From positions 186,001 to 250,000 of the forward strand of contig NZ_SGXM01000001.1 in the NCBI RefSeq assembly GCF_004217045.1: a stretch of 64,000 nucleotides of DNA, written 5' to 3'. The translations under genes were made by a program, and so were the position numbers. This DNA is from Cupriavidus agavae. GTDB taxonomy: Bacteria; Pseudomonadota; Gammaproteobacteria; Burkholderiales; Burkholderiaceae. The notes below the pieces were generated by a model, which made no database searches, was not told where the DNA came from, and saw nothing but the letters and a program-made list of their open reading frames with translations. This document shows, piece by piece, positions 48,244 to 55,831 of the stretch (position 1 is its first letter; each line of letters opens with the position of its first letter).

Positions 48244-49179
48244 ATGGATATCTTTATCCAGCAGATCGTGAACGGTCTGGTGCTCGGCAGCATCTACGCG
48301 CTGATCGCACTGGGCTACACCATGGTCTACGGCATTCTGGGCATCATCAACTTCGCCCACGGCGACGTGCTGATGATTGGCGCGCTGACCGCCCTGTCGG
48401 CAATCCTTGGGCTGCAGAAATTCGCGCCCGGCCTGCCCGAATGGCTGACGCTGGTGATCGCCACGCTGATCGCCATGCCCGTCTGCGCAGTGCTCTCGTA
48501 CACCATCGAACGCGTCGCCTACCGGCCGTTGCGCAATGCGCCGCGCCTGGCGCCGCTGATTACCGCGATCGGCGTCTCGATCATCCTCCAGACCGTGGGG
48601 ATGCTGATCTGGTCGCGCAACCCGCTGACGTTCCCGCAACTGCTGCCCTCGGAGCCGATCGACATCGGCACCACCGGCGCCACCATCACCGGCAAGGAAA
48701 TGGTCATCATCGGCATGGCCGTGATGGTCATGGCCGGCCTGCTGGCCCTGGTGAACCGCACCAAGCTCGGCCGCGCCATGCGCGCCACCGCCGAGAACCA
48801 GAAGGTGGCGGGCCTGATGGGCGTGAACCCCAACTTCGTGATCTCGGCCACGTTCATGATCGGCGCCGCGCTGGCGGCGCTGGCAGGCGTGATGATGGCC
48901 ACGAACTACGGTAACGCCCACTTCTACATGGGCTTCATCCCGGGCCTGAAGGCGTTCACCGCCGCAGTGCTGGGCGGCATCGGCAACCTGGCGGGCGCCA
49001 TGGTGGGCGGCATGCTGCTGGGGCTGATCGAGGCGCTCGGCGCCGGCTATATCGGCGACCTGACCAATGGCGTGTTCGGCTCGAACTACCAGGACGTCTT
49101 CGCGTTCATCGTGCTGATCATCGTGCTCGTCTTCCGTCCGTCCGGCATCATGGGCGAACGCGTGGCCGACCGCGCCTGA
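48244..49179 (+). CDS. livH: Branched-chain amino acid ABC transporter permease LivH (311 aa)
   Basis: Polytopic permease with about eight helices; QQIVNGLVLGSIYALIALGYTMVYGILGIINFAHGD at the start and GFIPGLKAFTAAVLGGIGNLAGAMVGG later are family signatures. GCAGGAG precedes the ATG at 48244. It lies 216 bp after livK, across a terminator. Confidence 0.96.
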   Translation: MDIFIQQIVNGLVLGSIYALIALGYTMVYGILGIINFAHGDVLMIGALTALSAILGLQKFAPGLPEWLTLVIATLIAMPVCAVLSYTIERVAYRPLRNAPRLAPLITAIGVSIILQTVGMLIWSRNPLTFPQLLPSEPIDIGTTGATITGKEMVIIGMAVMVMAGLLALVNRTKLGRAMRATAENQKVAGLMGVNPNFVISATFMIGAALAALAGVMMATNYGNAHFYMGFIPGLKAFTAAVLGGIGNLAGAMVGGMLLGLIEALGAGYIGDLTNGVFGSNYQDVFAFIVLIIVLVFRPSGIMGERVADRA

Positions 49180-49196
49180 GGAAGGAGACTGCAATC

Positions 49197-50351
49197 ATGA
49201 ACGCTCCGATCCAAACCGCAGCCGTGACCGCGCCGTCGCGCGTGCCGGCCAAGACCCTGGCGGCCCTGCTGGGCTTCCTCGTCATCGCGCTCTGCGCACC
49301 GTTCTTCGTCCAGAGCTTTGGCGGCAACTACTGGGTGCGCGTGCTGGACTTCGCGCTGCTCTACATCATGCTGGCGCTGGGCCTGAACATCGTGGTGGGC
49401 TTTGCCGGCCTGCTCGACCTGGGCTACATCGCGTTCTACGCGGTGGGCGCCTACTGCATGGCGCTGCTCGGCTCGCCGCACCTGGCAAACCAGTTCGAGT
49501 GGATCCAGCAGATCTTCCCGAACGGCATCCACCTCACAATGTGGCTGGTACTGCCCATAGCGATCCTCGTGGCGGCCACCTTCGGCGTGTTGCTGGGGGC
49601 GCCGACGCTGAAACTGCGCGGCGACTACCTGGCCATCGTGACGCTGGGCTTCGGCGAAATCATCCGTATCTTCATGAACAACCTGGACCGTCCGGTGAAC
49701 ATCACCAACGGGCCCAAGGGCATCACGGCGGTGGACCCGGTGCACATCTTCGGCTTCGATTTCTCGAAGTCGCACGAGATCTTCGGGATGAAGTTCACGC
49801 CGGTGTTCATGTATTACTACCTGCTGGTGTTCCTGGTCATCGTGATCGTGTTCATCTGCCTGCGCCTGCAGAACTCGCGGATCGGACGCGCCTGGGTGGC
49901 CATCCGTGAAGACGAGATCGCGGCCAAGGCCATGGGCATCAACACCCGCAACATGAAGCTGCTGGCGTTTGCCATGGGCGCTTCGTTCGGAGGTGCTTCG
50001 GGTGCTGTATTCGGCGCTTTTCAGGGCTTCGTATCGCCGGAATCGTTCACGCTGTGGGAATCGATCTACATCCTCGCCATCGTGGTGCTGGGCGGCATGG
50101 GCCATATCCCGGGCGTGATTCTGGGCGGCATCCTGCTGGTGGGCTTCCAGGAACTGCTGCGCGTGGTGGCGGAGCCGATGCAGACCGGCCTGTTCGGCCA
50201 TGTGATCGTCGATGCCGAAGTGCTGCGCCAGCTGCTGTTCGGCCTGGCGCTGGTGGGCGTGATGCTGTATCGCCCGGCCGGTATCTGGCCGTCGCCGCGC
50301 AAGGAAGACCGTCCGGTGGTACGCCGCGCGGGTTCCGTGGGCCGTTTCTGA
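49197..50351 (+). CDS. livM: Branched-chain amino acid ABC transporter permease LivM (384 aa)
   Basis: Second permease. LNIVVGFAGLLDLGYIAFYAVGAY and LRGDYLAIVTLGFGEIIRIFMNN are typical, with about nine helices. AAGGAGA precedes the ATG; 17 nt after livH. Confidence 0.96.
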   Translation: MNAPIQTAAVTAPSRVPAKTLAALLGFLVIALCAPFFVQSFGGNYWVRVLDFALLYIMLALGLNIVVGFAGLLDLGYIAFYAVGAYCMALLGSPHLANQFEWIQQIFPNGIHLTMWLVLPIAILVAATFGVLLGAPTLKLRGDYLAIVTLGFGEIIRIFMNNLDRPVNITNGPKGITAVDPVHIFGFDFSKSHEIFGMKFTPVFMYYYLLVFLVIVIVFICLRLQNSRIGRAWVAIREDEIAAKAMGINTRNMKLLAFAMGASFGGASGAVFGAFQGFVSPESFTLWESIYILAIVVLGGMGHIPGVILGGILLVGFQELLRVVAEPMQTGLFGHVIVDAEVLRQLLFGLALVGVMLYRPAGIWPSPRKEDRPVVRRAGSVGRF

Positions 50352-50364
50352 ACAGGGGGATAAC

Positions 50365-51141
50365 ATGAGCAATTCCGATTTCCTCCTGTCCGTACAGGGG
50401 GTCAACAAGCGTTTCGGCGGCCTGCAGGCGCTGTCCGATGTGGGCCTGCAGATCAAGCCCGGCGAGATCTACGGCCTGATCGGTCCGAACGGCGCCGGCA
50501 AGACCACGTTCTTCAACGTGATCACGGGCCTCTACACGCCCGATTCGGGCGAGTTCGTGCTGGGCGGCAAGCCGTACCAGCCCACGGCCGTGCACGAGGT
50601 GGCCAAGACCGGCATCGCGCGCACGTTCCAGAACATCCGCCTGTTCGGCGACATGACCGCGCTGGAGAACGTGATGGTGGGTCGCCACGTGCGGACCAAG
50701 GCCGGCATTTTCGGCGCCGTCTTCCGTCCGCCCTCGGTGCGCCGCGAAGAAGAGGGCATCGAGGACATGGCCCACGACCTGCTGGACTACGTGGGCATTG
50801 GCAAGTACGCCAATTTCACGTCGCGCAACCTGTCGTACGGCCACCAGCGCCGCCTGGAGATCGCCCGTGCGCTGGCCACCGAGCCGAAGCTGCTGGCGCT
50901 GGACGAGCCCGCCGCCGGCATGAACGCCACCGAGAAGGTGGAGCTGCGCGGCCTGCTGGAGAAGATCAAGAACGATGGCAAGACCATCCTGCTGATCGAG
51001 CACGACGTGAAGCTCGTGATGGGCCTGTGCAACCGGCTGACCGTGCTCGACTACGGCAAGGTCATCGCCCAGGGCCTGCCGCACGAAGTCCAGAACAATC
51101 CTGCCGTGATCGAGGCTTACCTCGGCGCGTCGGCGCACTAA
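50365..51141 (+). CDS. livG: Branched-chain amino acid ABC transporter ATPase LivG (258 aa)
   Basis: Walker A GPNGAGKTTFFNVITG (about residues 39-54), signature segment NLSYGHQRRLEIARALA, Walker B LLALDEPAAGMN and switch His in LLIEHDVKLV. The LivG-type tail ends EVQNNPAVIEAYLG. 13 nt after livM. Confidence 0.97.
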   Translation: MSNSDFLLSVQGVNKRFGGLQALSDVGLQIKPGEIYGLIGPNGAGKTTFFNVITGLYTPDSGEFVLGGKPYQPTAVHEVAKTGIARTFQNIRLFGDMTALENVMVGRHVRTKAGIFGAVFRPPSVRREEEGIEDMAHDLLDYVGIGKYANFTSRNLSYGHQRRLEIARALATEPKLLALDEPAAGMNATEKVELRGLLEKIKNDGKTILLIEHDVKLVMGLCNRLTVLDYGKVIAQGLPHEVQNNPAVIEAYLGASAH

Positions 51142-51166
51142 GGCCAGAAAGGCGGGAGCGAAGCAA

Positions 51167-51883
51167 ATGACACAGACGATCCTGAAGATTTCCGGCCTGA
51201 AGGTGGCCTACGGCGGCATCCAGGCCGTCAAGGGCGTGGACCTGGAAATCCATGATGGCGAACTGGTGACGCTGATCGGCGCCAATGGTGCCGGCAAGAC
51301 CACGACCATGAAGGCCATCACCGGCCTGCAGGGCTGGGCGGCCGGCGACGTGGAGTACATGGGCAAGTCCATCAAGGGCGTGCCCAGCTACAAGCTGCTC
51401 AAGCAGGGGCTGGCGATGGTGCCGGAAGGCCGCGGCGTGTTCGCGCGCATGACGATCACCGAGAACCTGCAGATGGGTGCGTACACGCGCAACGACGAGG
51501 CCGGCATCAAGGCCGACATCGATCGCATGTTCGAGACCTTCCCGCGCCTGAAGGAGCGCGCCAACCAGCTGGCCGGCACGATGTCGGGCGGCGAGCAGCA
51601 GATGCTGGCCATGGCGCGCGCGCTGATGAGCCAGCCCAAGCTGCTGCTGCTGGACGAGCCGTCGATGGGTCTCTCGCCGATCATGGTCGAGAAGATCTTC
51701 GAGGTGGTGCGCACGGTGTCGGGGCAGGGCGTGACGGTGCTGCTGGTGGAGCAGAACGCGCGCCTGGCGCTGCAGGCCGCGCACCGCGGCTACGTGATGG
51801 AATCGGGGCTGATCACCATGAGCGGCGACGCGAAGGCGATGCTGGACGACCCGAAGGTGCGGGCGGCGTATCTGGGGGAGTGA
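51167..51883 (+). CDS. livF: Branched-chain amino acid ABC transporter ATPase LivF (238 aa)
   Basis: Second ATPase. Walker A GANGAGKTTTMKAITG, signature TMSGGEQQMLAMARALM, Walker B LLLLDEPSMGLSP, and the closing DDPKVRAAYLGE. Completes livKHMGF. Followed by hairpin repeat copy 4 and a strong terminator. Confidence 0.97.
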   Translation: MTQTILKISGLKVAYGGIQAVKGVDLEIHDGELVTLIGANGAGKTTTMKAITGLQGWAAGDVEYMGKSIKGVPSYKLLKQGLAMVPEGRGVFARMTITENLQMGAYTRNDEAGIKADIDRMFETFPRLKERANQLAGTMSGGEQQMLAMARALMSQPKLLLLDEPSMGLSPIMVEKIFEVVRTVSGQGVTVLLVEQNARLALQAAHRGYVMESGLITMSGDAKAMLDDPKVRAAYLGE

Positions 51884-51902
51884 GCTCCCTGCCGCTGGGT
51901 TT

Positions 51903-51933
51903 CTCCCCTCTCCCACAAAGTGCGAGAGGGGAG
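51903..51933. repeat. CTCTCCC/GGGAGAG hairpin repeat, copy 4
   Basis: Arms CTCCCCTCTCCCACA and TGCGAGAGGGGAG with one mismatch, just after livF; the most diverged loop of the set. Confidence 0.8.
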
Positions 51934-51961
51934 CCAACAATCGGTCGGCCGCTCAGCAAAG

Positions 51962-51989
51962 AAAAAACCCGCTTCGCAGCGGGTTTTTT
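51962..51989. terminator. Bidirectional terminator between livF and argD
   Basis: AAAAAACCCGC/GCGGGTTTTTT with loop TTCGCA; perfect stem with A and T tracts, serving both convergent genes. Confidence 0.9.
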
Positions 51990-51995
51990 TCCTTC

Positions 51996-53183
51996 TTACC
52001 CCAGCTTCTTCAGCAGCTCGCGCAGCATCCCGATCATCTGGTCGATCTCCTCGCGCGTGACGTTCAGGGCCGGCATGAAGCGCAGCAGGTTGGGGCGCGG
52101 GGCGTTCAGCAGCAGGCCGGTGGGGTTCATCTCGCGGGCTTCTTCCACGATCTGCGGGCCGATGTCCTTGCCCAGCACCAGCGCGCGCAGCAGCCCTTCG
52201 CCACGCTCGCCGCCCAGGCCGAATTCCTCCGACAGTTTCAGCAGTTGCTCGCGCAGGTACTGGCCCTTGGCCTTGACGTCGTCCAGGAAGCCCGGTGCCG
52301 TGAGCTGCGCGATCACCGAGCTGCCCACGGCGGTCATCAGCGGGTTGCCGTTGTAGGTGCCGCCCTGGTCGCCGGCCTCGAAGCTGGCCACGTCGGCCTT
52401 GCACAGCAGCGCGGAGAGCGGCACACCGCCGCCGATGCCCTTGCCCAGCGTCATGATGTCCGGCTCCACGCCCGACAGCTCGTAGGCGAACAGCGTGCCG
52501 CAGCGGCCGCAGCCGGTCTGCACCTCGTCCACGATGAACAGCAGCTTGTGCTTGTCGGCCAGCGCACGCAGGCCCTGCATGAACTCGCGCGTGGCGGGAA
52601 TCACGCCGCCTTCACCCTGCACCGGCTCCAGCATGATGCCCACGGTCTTGTCCGTGATCAACTTCTCGACCGAAGCCAGGTTGTTCAGCTCGGCCTTCGG
52701 GAAGCCCGGCACCTGCGGCGCGAAAATCGTGTCCCAGCCGGCCTTGCCCGACGCGCTCATGGTCGCCAGCGTGCGGCCGTGGAAGCTGTGGTCCATCGTG
52801 ATGATCTCGAACGCGCCGTTCTTGTGCTTGCGGCCCCACTTGCGCGCCAGCTTGATGGCGCCTTCGTTGGCCTCGGCGCCGCTGTTGGCGAAGAAGACCT
52901 TGTCGAAGCAGCTGTTGTCGGTCAGTTGCCGGGCCAGCTTCAGCATCGGCTCGTTGTAGAACGCCGGGCTCGGGTTCAGCAGCTTGCGCGCCTGCTTCTC
53001 CAGCGCCTCGATCATGCCCTCGTTCGAGTGGCCCAGCGAATTGACCGCCCAGCCCTGGACGAAGTCCAGGTAGCGCTTGCCGTTATGGTCCGTCAGCCAC
53101 GAGCCCCTGCCTTCGGTGAAGACCAGCTCGGGACGGTTGGTGATGTACATCAGGGACTGGACGGGAAACTCAGCAAATGCCAT
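51996..53183 (-). CDS. argD: Acetylornithine aminotransferase (395 aa)
   Basis: PLP enzyme of arginine synthesis (class III aminotransferase). [22 protein letters not shown], the HSFHGRT motif, [21 protein letters not shown] and the PLP-Lys in [13 protein letters not shown] are present. Family members can also take N-succinyl-diaminopimelate or succinylornithine; the arginine-linked leader supports the ArgD role. Start [12 protein letters not shown] at 53183, with CAGGAG upstream. It lies 50 nt downstream of a terminator that follows an arginine-rich leader ORF. Confidence 0.93.
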   Translation of the reverse strand: MAFAEFPVQSLMYITNRPELVFTEGRGSWLTDHNGKRYLDFVQGWAVNSLGHSNEGMIEALEKQARKLLNPSPAFYNEPMLKLARQLTDNSCFDKVFFANSGAEANEGAIKLARKWGRKHKNGAFEIITMDHSFHGRTLATMSASGKAGWDTIFAPQVPGFPKAELNNLASVEKLITDKTVGIMLEPVQGEGGVIPATREFMQGLRALADKHKLLFIVDEVQTGCGRCGTLFAYELSGVEPDIMTLGKGIGGGVPLSALLCKADVASFEAGDQGGTYNGNPLMTAVGSSVIAQLTAPGFLDDVKAKGQYLREQLLKLSEEFGLGGERGEGLLRALVLGKDIGPQIVEEAREMNPTGLLLNAPRPNLLRFMPALNVTREEIDQMIGMLRELLKKLG

Positions 53184-53232
53184 GGCGGACTCCTGGGATC
53201 GGCATGAAACGATGGACGGAAAAACTGGCTGG

Positions 53233-53267
53233 AAAAAGCAAAAAGCCACGGGGGTTGCCCGTGGCTT
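53233..53267 (-). terminator. Intrinsic terminator/attenuator between leader and argD
   Basis: Minus strand: perfect 10-bp stem AAGCCACGGG (53267-53258) / CCCGTGGCTT (53252-53243), loop CAACC, followed by TTTGCTTTTT. It lies 50 nt upstream of the argD ATG and 27 nt past the leader stop. Confidence 0.85.
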
Positions 53268-53300
53268 GTCGACCTGAACAGACGCAATCTGCGGTCAGCC
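53263..53300 (-). promoter_or_regulatory. Possible antiterminator competing with the argD terminator
   Basis: GGCUGACC (53300-53293, the last leader codon plus stop) can pair with GGUC (53274-53271) and AGCC (53266-53263), with CAGA/UCUG inside. AGCC is part of the terminator 5' arm, so the two structures exclude each other. About 12 bp in total by hand; no energy calculation was made. Confidence 0.45.
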
Positions 53301-53360
53301 GCGCGGCACCCCGGAAGGGAGCAACGTACGTGCGCGGCGTCGGATGATGGCGGTGTTCAT
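53295..53360 (-). CDS. Putative arginine-rich leader peptide of argD (21 aa)
   Basis: ORF ATG..TGA encoding a peptide with the run IIRRRARTLL: four Arg in codons 7-11 and a fifth at codon 20. It is followed by the terminator at 53267-53233 and then argD. The promoter at 53396-53368 places the transcription start on or next to the A of this ATG, and there is no Shine-Dalgarno, so translation from a leaderless mRNA is predicted. It resembles classical amino-acid-operon leader peptides in layout; arginine response is inferred from codon content. Confidence 0.72.
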   Translation of the reverse strand: MNTAIIRRRARTLLPSGVPRG

Positions 53361-53367
53361 GGGGGCC

Positions 53368-53396
53368 AATATAAGGCGCATGCGCCGGGCTGTCAA
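53368..53396 (-). promoter_or_regulatory. Near-consensus sigma-70 promoter of the argD leader
   Basis: Minus strand TTGACA (53396-53391), 17-nt spacer, TATATT (53373-53368). The spacer contains the perfect palindrome GGCGCATGCGCC. Predicted +1 at 53361 or 53360, the latter being the A of the leader ATG. Confidence 0.82.
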
Positions 53397-53457
53397 AGCG
53401 AAATATGGCAGGCCCGGGTGGCATTGTTGTGTCGGCGGAACGCGCAGCGGGCCTGGA

Positions 53458-54513
53458 TCAGGCCGCGCCGGCCGGGTGCAGGTCGGCCTCTGATGTGAAC
53501 GAATCGGCGAAGAAGGCGTCCTCGTGGAGCCGGCACTGCGCCGTGAAATCGGTGCGGGCCGCGTTGACCATGACCGGCGCGCCGCAGGCGTAGACCTCGT
53601 GGTTCGACAGGTCGGGGTGGTCGGCCATCACGGCCTGGTGCACGAAGCCGGTACGGCCGGCCCAGTTGTCAGCGTCCTGCGCGTTGGAGACCACGGGCAC
53701 GTACTTGAAGTTAGGCAGCTCGCGCGCCCACTGCTCGCACAGCGCGTGCATGTAGAGGTCCTGCGGGCGGCGGCCGCCCCAGTACAGCGTCATCGGGCGC
53801 GTGATGCCGGTGTAGGCCGCGTGCTCGACGATGGCCTTGATCGGCGCGAAGCCGGTGCCCGACGCCAGCAGCACGATTGGCTTGTCCGAATCCTCGCGCA
53901 GGAAGAAGCTGCCCAGCGGGCCCTCGAAACGCAGGATGTCGCGCTCCTTCATGGCCGGCATGCCTTCCCGGGCGCCGAACACGTAGTCCGTGAACGCGCC
54001 GCCGGGCATGTGGCGGATGTGCAGTTCGATCGGGCCTTCCTCGTGCGGCGGCGTGGCGATCGAGTAGCTGCGGCGCTTGCCGTCGCGCAGCAGGAATTCC
54101 ACGTACTGGCCGGCCAGGAACTGCATGCGCTCGGTGGCGGGCAACTGCAGCTTGATGGCGATGACGTCGTCCGCCAGGCGTTCCATGGTGCTCACGCGGC
54201 AGGGCACCTTCTTGATGGGGATGTCGCCGGCGCCGTGCACTTCGCGGCACTCGATGGTGATGTCCGAGGTGGCGTTGGCGCAGCAGAACAGTGCGCGGCC
54301 TTCGGTCTTTTCCTGCGCCGTCAGCGCCGAGGCGGCATGGTCGCCCTGTTGGATCGTGCCCTCGGTGACGCGGCCCTTGCAGGAGCCGCAGGCGCCGTTC
54401 TTGCAGCCATAGGGCAGGCCGATGCTATGGCGCAGCGCGGCGCCAAGGATGGTTTCGTCCGCGGCCACTTCGAACTTGTGGCCACTCGGCATGACGGTAA
54501 CTTGATAAGCCAT
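53458..54513 (-). CDS. Ferredoxin-FAD-NAD(P)H reductase, CDP-6-deoxyglucoseen reductase-like (351 aa)
   Basis: N-terminal plant-type [2Fe-2S] domain with CKNGACGSCKGRV and the fourth Cys in ALFCCA (residues about 37-75). Next comes an FAD domain with RSYSIATPP and a NAD(P) domain with VLLASGTGFAPIKAIVEH and the closing EVYACGAPVMV. It is annotated in many Burkholderiales as AscD/RfbI-like, but no deoxysugar genes are nearby. It is more likely an electron-transfer reductase for an unidentified oxygenase or other partner. Start MAYQVTVMPSGH at 54513, only 10 bp from the divergent gene's ATG. Confidence 0.88.
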   Translation of the reverse strand: MAYQVTVMPSGHKFEVAADETILGAALRHSIGLPYGCKNGACGSCKGRVTEGTIQQGDHAASALTAQEKTEGRALFCCANATSDITIECREVHGAGDIPIKKVPCRVSTMERLADDVIAIKLQLPATERMQFLAGQYVEFLLRDGKRRSYSIATPPHEEGPIELHIRHMPGGAFTDYVFGAREGMPAMKERDILRFEGPLGSFFLREDSDKPIVLLASGTGFAPIKAIVEHAAYTGITRPMTLYWGGRRPQDLYMHALCEQWARELPNFKYVPVVSNAQDADNWAGRTGFVHQAVMADHPDLSNHEVYACGAPVMVNAARTDFTAQCRLHEDAFFADSFTSEADLHPAGAA

Positions 54514-54523
54514 AATCGGGTCT

Positions 54524-55558
54524 ATGAACCAAATCCTGTCGCCGCAAGCGGCGTTGTCTTCCCCTGGTGGCATCCGGCAGGGACGCCGGCTGGGCCGCCC
54601 GCGCCTGCTGATCGTGGGCTGCGGCGACGTCGGGTCGCGCGTCCTTCGGCTGCTGGCGTCGCGCCTGCGCGTCTTTGCCGTCACTTCCCAGCCATCGCGC
54701 CGCGACGAGCTGCGCGCGGCCGGGGCCGTGCCGCTGGTGGCCGATCTCGACCGGCCCGGCTCGCTGGCGCGGCTGGCCCACCTCGCCGATCGCGTGATGG
54801 ACCTCGCGCCGCCGCCCGGCCTGGGCGATGGCGATCCACGTACGCGCGCCTTGCTGGGGACGTTGCGACGCGCGGCATGGCGCCGGGCGCGGACCATGCG
54901 TTTCGGCGCCAGTCCCGGCGAGGCCGCCATTCTACCCGAGCGGGGCTGGCACCGCGCGTTTGAGGCGTCGGCCCGGTACCGTGCCAACGGTGCGTTCATC
55001 TACGCCAGCACCACCGGCGTCTATGGCGACCGGGGCGGCGCGCGCGTGCGGGAATTCGATAGCGTGCGCCCGCAGACCGCCCGAGCCCGGCGGCGCGTGG
55101 CGGCGGAGTCGGCGGTGCGCCAGTTCGGACGCGACGCCGGCTGGCGCGCCAGCATCGTCCGCATTCCCGGCATCTATGCCGAAGACCGCCTGCCGGTGGC
55201 CCGGCTGAACAAGGGCACGCCGGCGCTGGCGCCGCAGGACGATGTCTACACCAGCCACATCCACGCCGACGACCTGGCCCGCGCGATGATCGCCTCGCTC
55301 TGGCGCGGCCGGCCCCAGCGCGTGGTCCATGCCAGCGACGACACCGAACTGCGCATGGCCGATTACTTCGACCTCGTGGCCGACCGCAAGGGTCTGCCAC
55401 GCCCGCCCCGCATCAGCCGCCAGCAGGCGCGCGAGACGATCGACGCCAACCTGCTGAGCTTCATGAGCGAATCGCGCCGGCTGGACAACGGGCGGTTGAA
55501 GCGCGAGCTGCGGGTACGGCTCAGATATCCGACTGTGGCGGCGTTTTTTGATCGGTAG
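54524..55558 (+). CDS. NAD-dependent epimerase/dehydratase-like protein (344 aa)
   Basis: Rossmann fold with RLLIVGCGDVGSRVLRLLASR (GxGxxG-type), an atypical SDR with YASTTGVYGDRGG (the Ser-Thr-x-Tyr region) and a late HIHADDLARAM segment, like the YeeZ family. Residues about 115-145 (RRAAWRRARTMRF..) look like an insertion. The first about 25 residues are low in conservation; a later start, at a GTG or TTG, is possible given the 10-bp divergence. Function unknown. Confidence 0.78.
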   Translation: MNQILSPQAALSSPGGIRQGRRLGRPRLLIVGCGDVGSRVLRLLASRLRVFAVTSQPSRRDELRAAGAVPLVADLDRPGSLARLAHLADRVMDLAPPPGLGDGDPRTRALLGTLRRAAWRRARTMRFGASPGEAAILPERGWHRAFEASARYRANGAFIYASTTGVYGDRGGARVREFDSVRPQTARARRRVAAESAVRQFGRDAGWRASIVRIPGIYAEDRLPVARLNKGTPALAPQDDVYTSHIHADDLARAMIASLWRGRPQRVVHASDDTELRMADYFDLVADRKGLPRPPRISRQQARETIDANLLSFMSESRRLDNGRLKRELRVRLRYPTVAAFFDR

Positions 55559-55585
55559 GCGCTAACACTCGGGTCGGTTTTCTCC

Positions 55586-55618
55586 TCTCTCCCTCTCTCC
55601 CGTGGCGGGAGAGGGGAG
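55586..55618. repeat. CTCTCCC/GGGAGAG hairpin repeat, copy 5 (imperfect)
   Basis: Right arm GCGGGAGAGGGGAG is identical to copy 2; the left arm has an extra CTCT and pairs imperfectly. Lies just past the epimerase-like gene. Confidence 0.8.
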
Positions 55619-55668
55619 AAAGCCGCCGAGAAGGCATGGCTCTTGCAGCGTAGTGCGCCCAGCTTCCC

Positions 55669-55678
55669 TGTCTATACA
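55669..55678. promoter_or_regulatory. HutC-type operator 1
   Basis: TGTCTATACA, identical to the operator at 55747 and the reverse complement of that at 59287. Lies about 70 bp upstream of the promoter, suiting cooperative or looped repression. Confidence 0.7.
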
Positions 55679-55740
55679 ACCGTGGTGCATCCGGTGCCGA
55701 AATGTCCATTTTCAGTGCACCGCTAAGGTAAACCCCGGGT

Positions 55741-55769
55741 TTGACTTGTCTATACAGGCTGGCTACATT
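55741..55769 (+). promoter_or_regulatory. Promoter of the hut transporter operon with HutC operator 2 in its spacer
   Basis: TTGACT (55741-55746), 17-nt spacer, TACATT (55764-55769). The operator TGTCTATACA occupies 55747-55756, directly after the -35, so repressor and RNA polymerase cannot bind together. Confidence 0.78.
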
Positions 55770-55831
55770 GCCCGTCAGGTCCAGGAGACGGGACCCTCAA
55801 ACCAGAACGACGCCCACAGGGAGCCGACAGC

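Larger units (their letters stand above)
55559..55831. promoter_or_regulatory. hut transporter upstream region
   Basis: A 273-bp gap containing hairpin repeat copy 5, two HutC-type operators (55669-55678 and 55747-55756) and the promoter at 55741-55769. No ORF supported. Confidence 0.7.
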
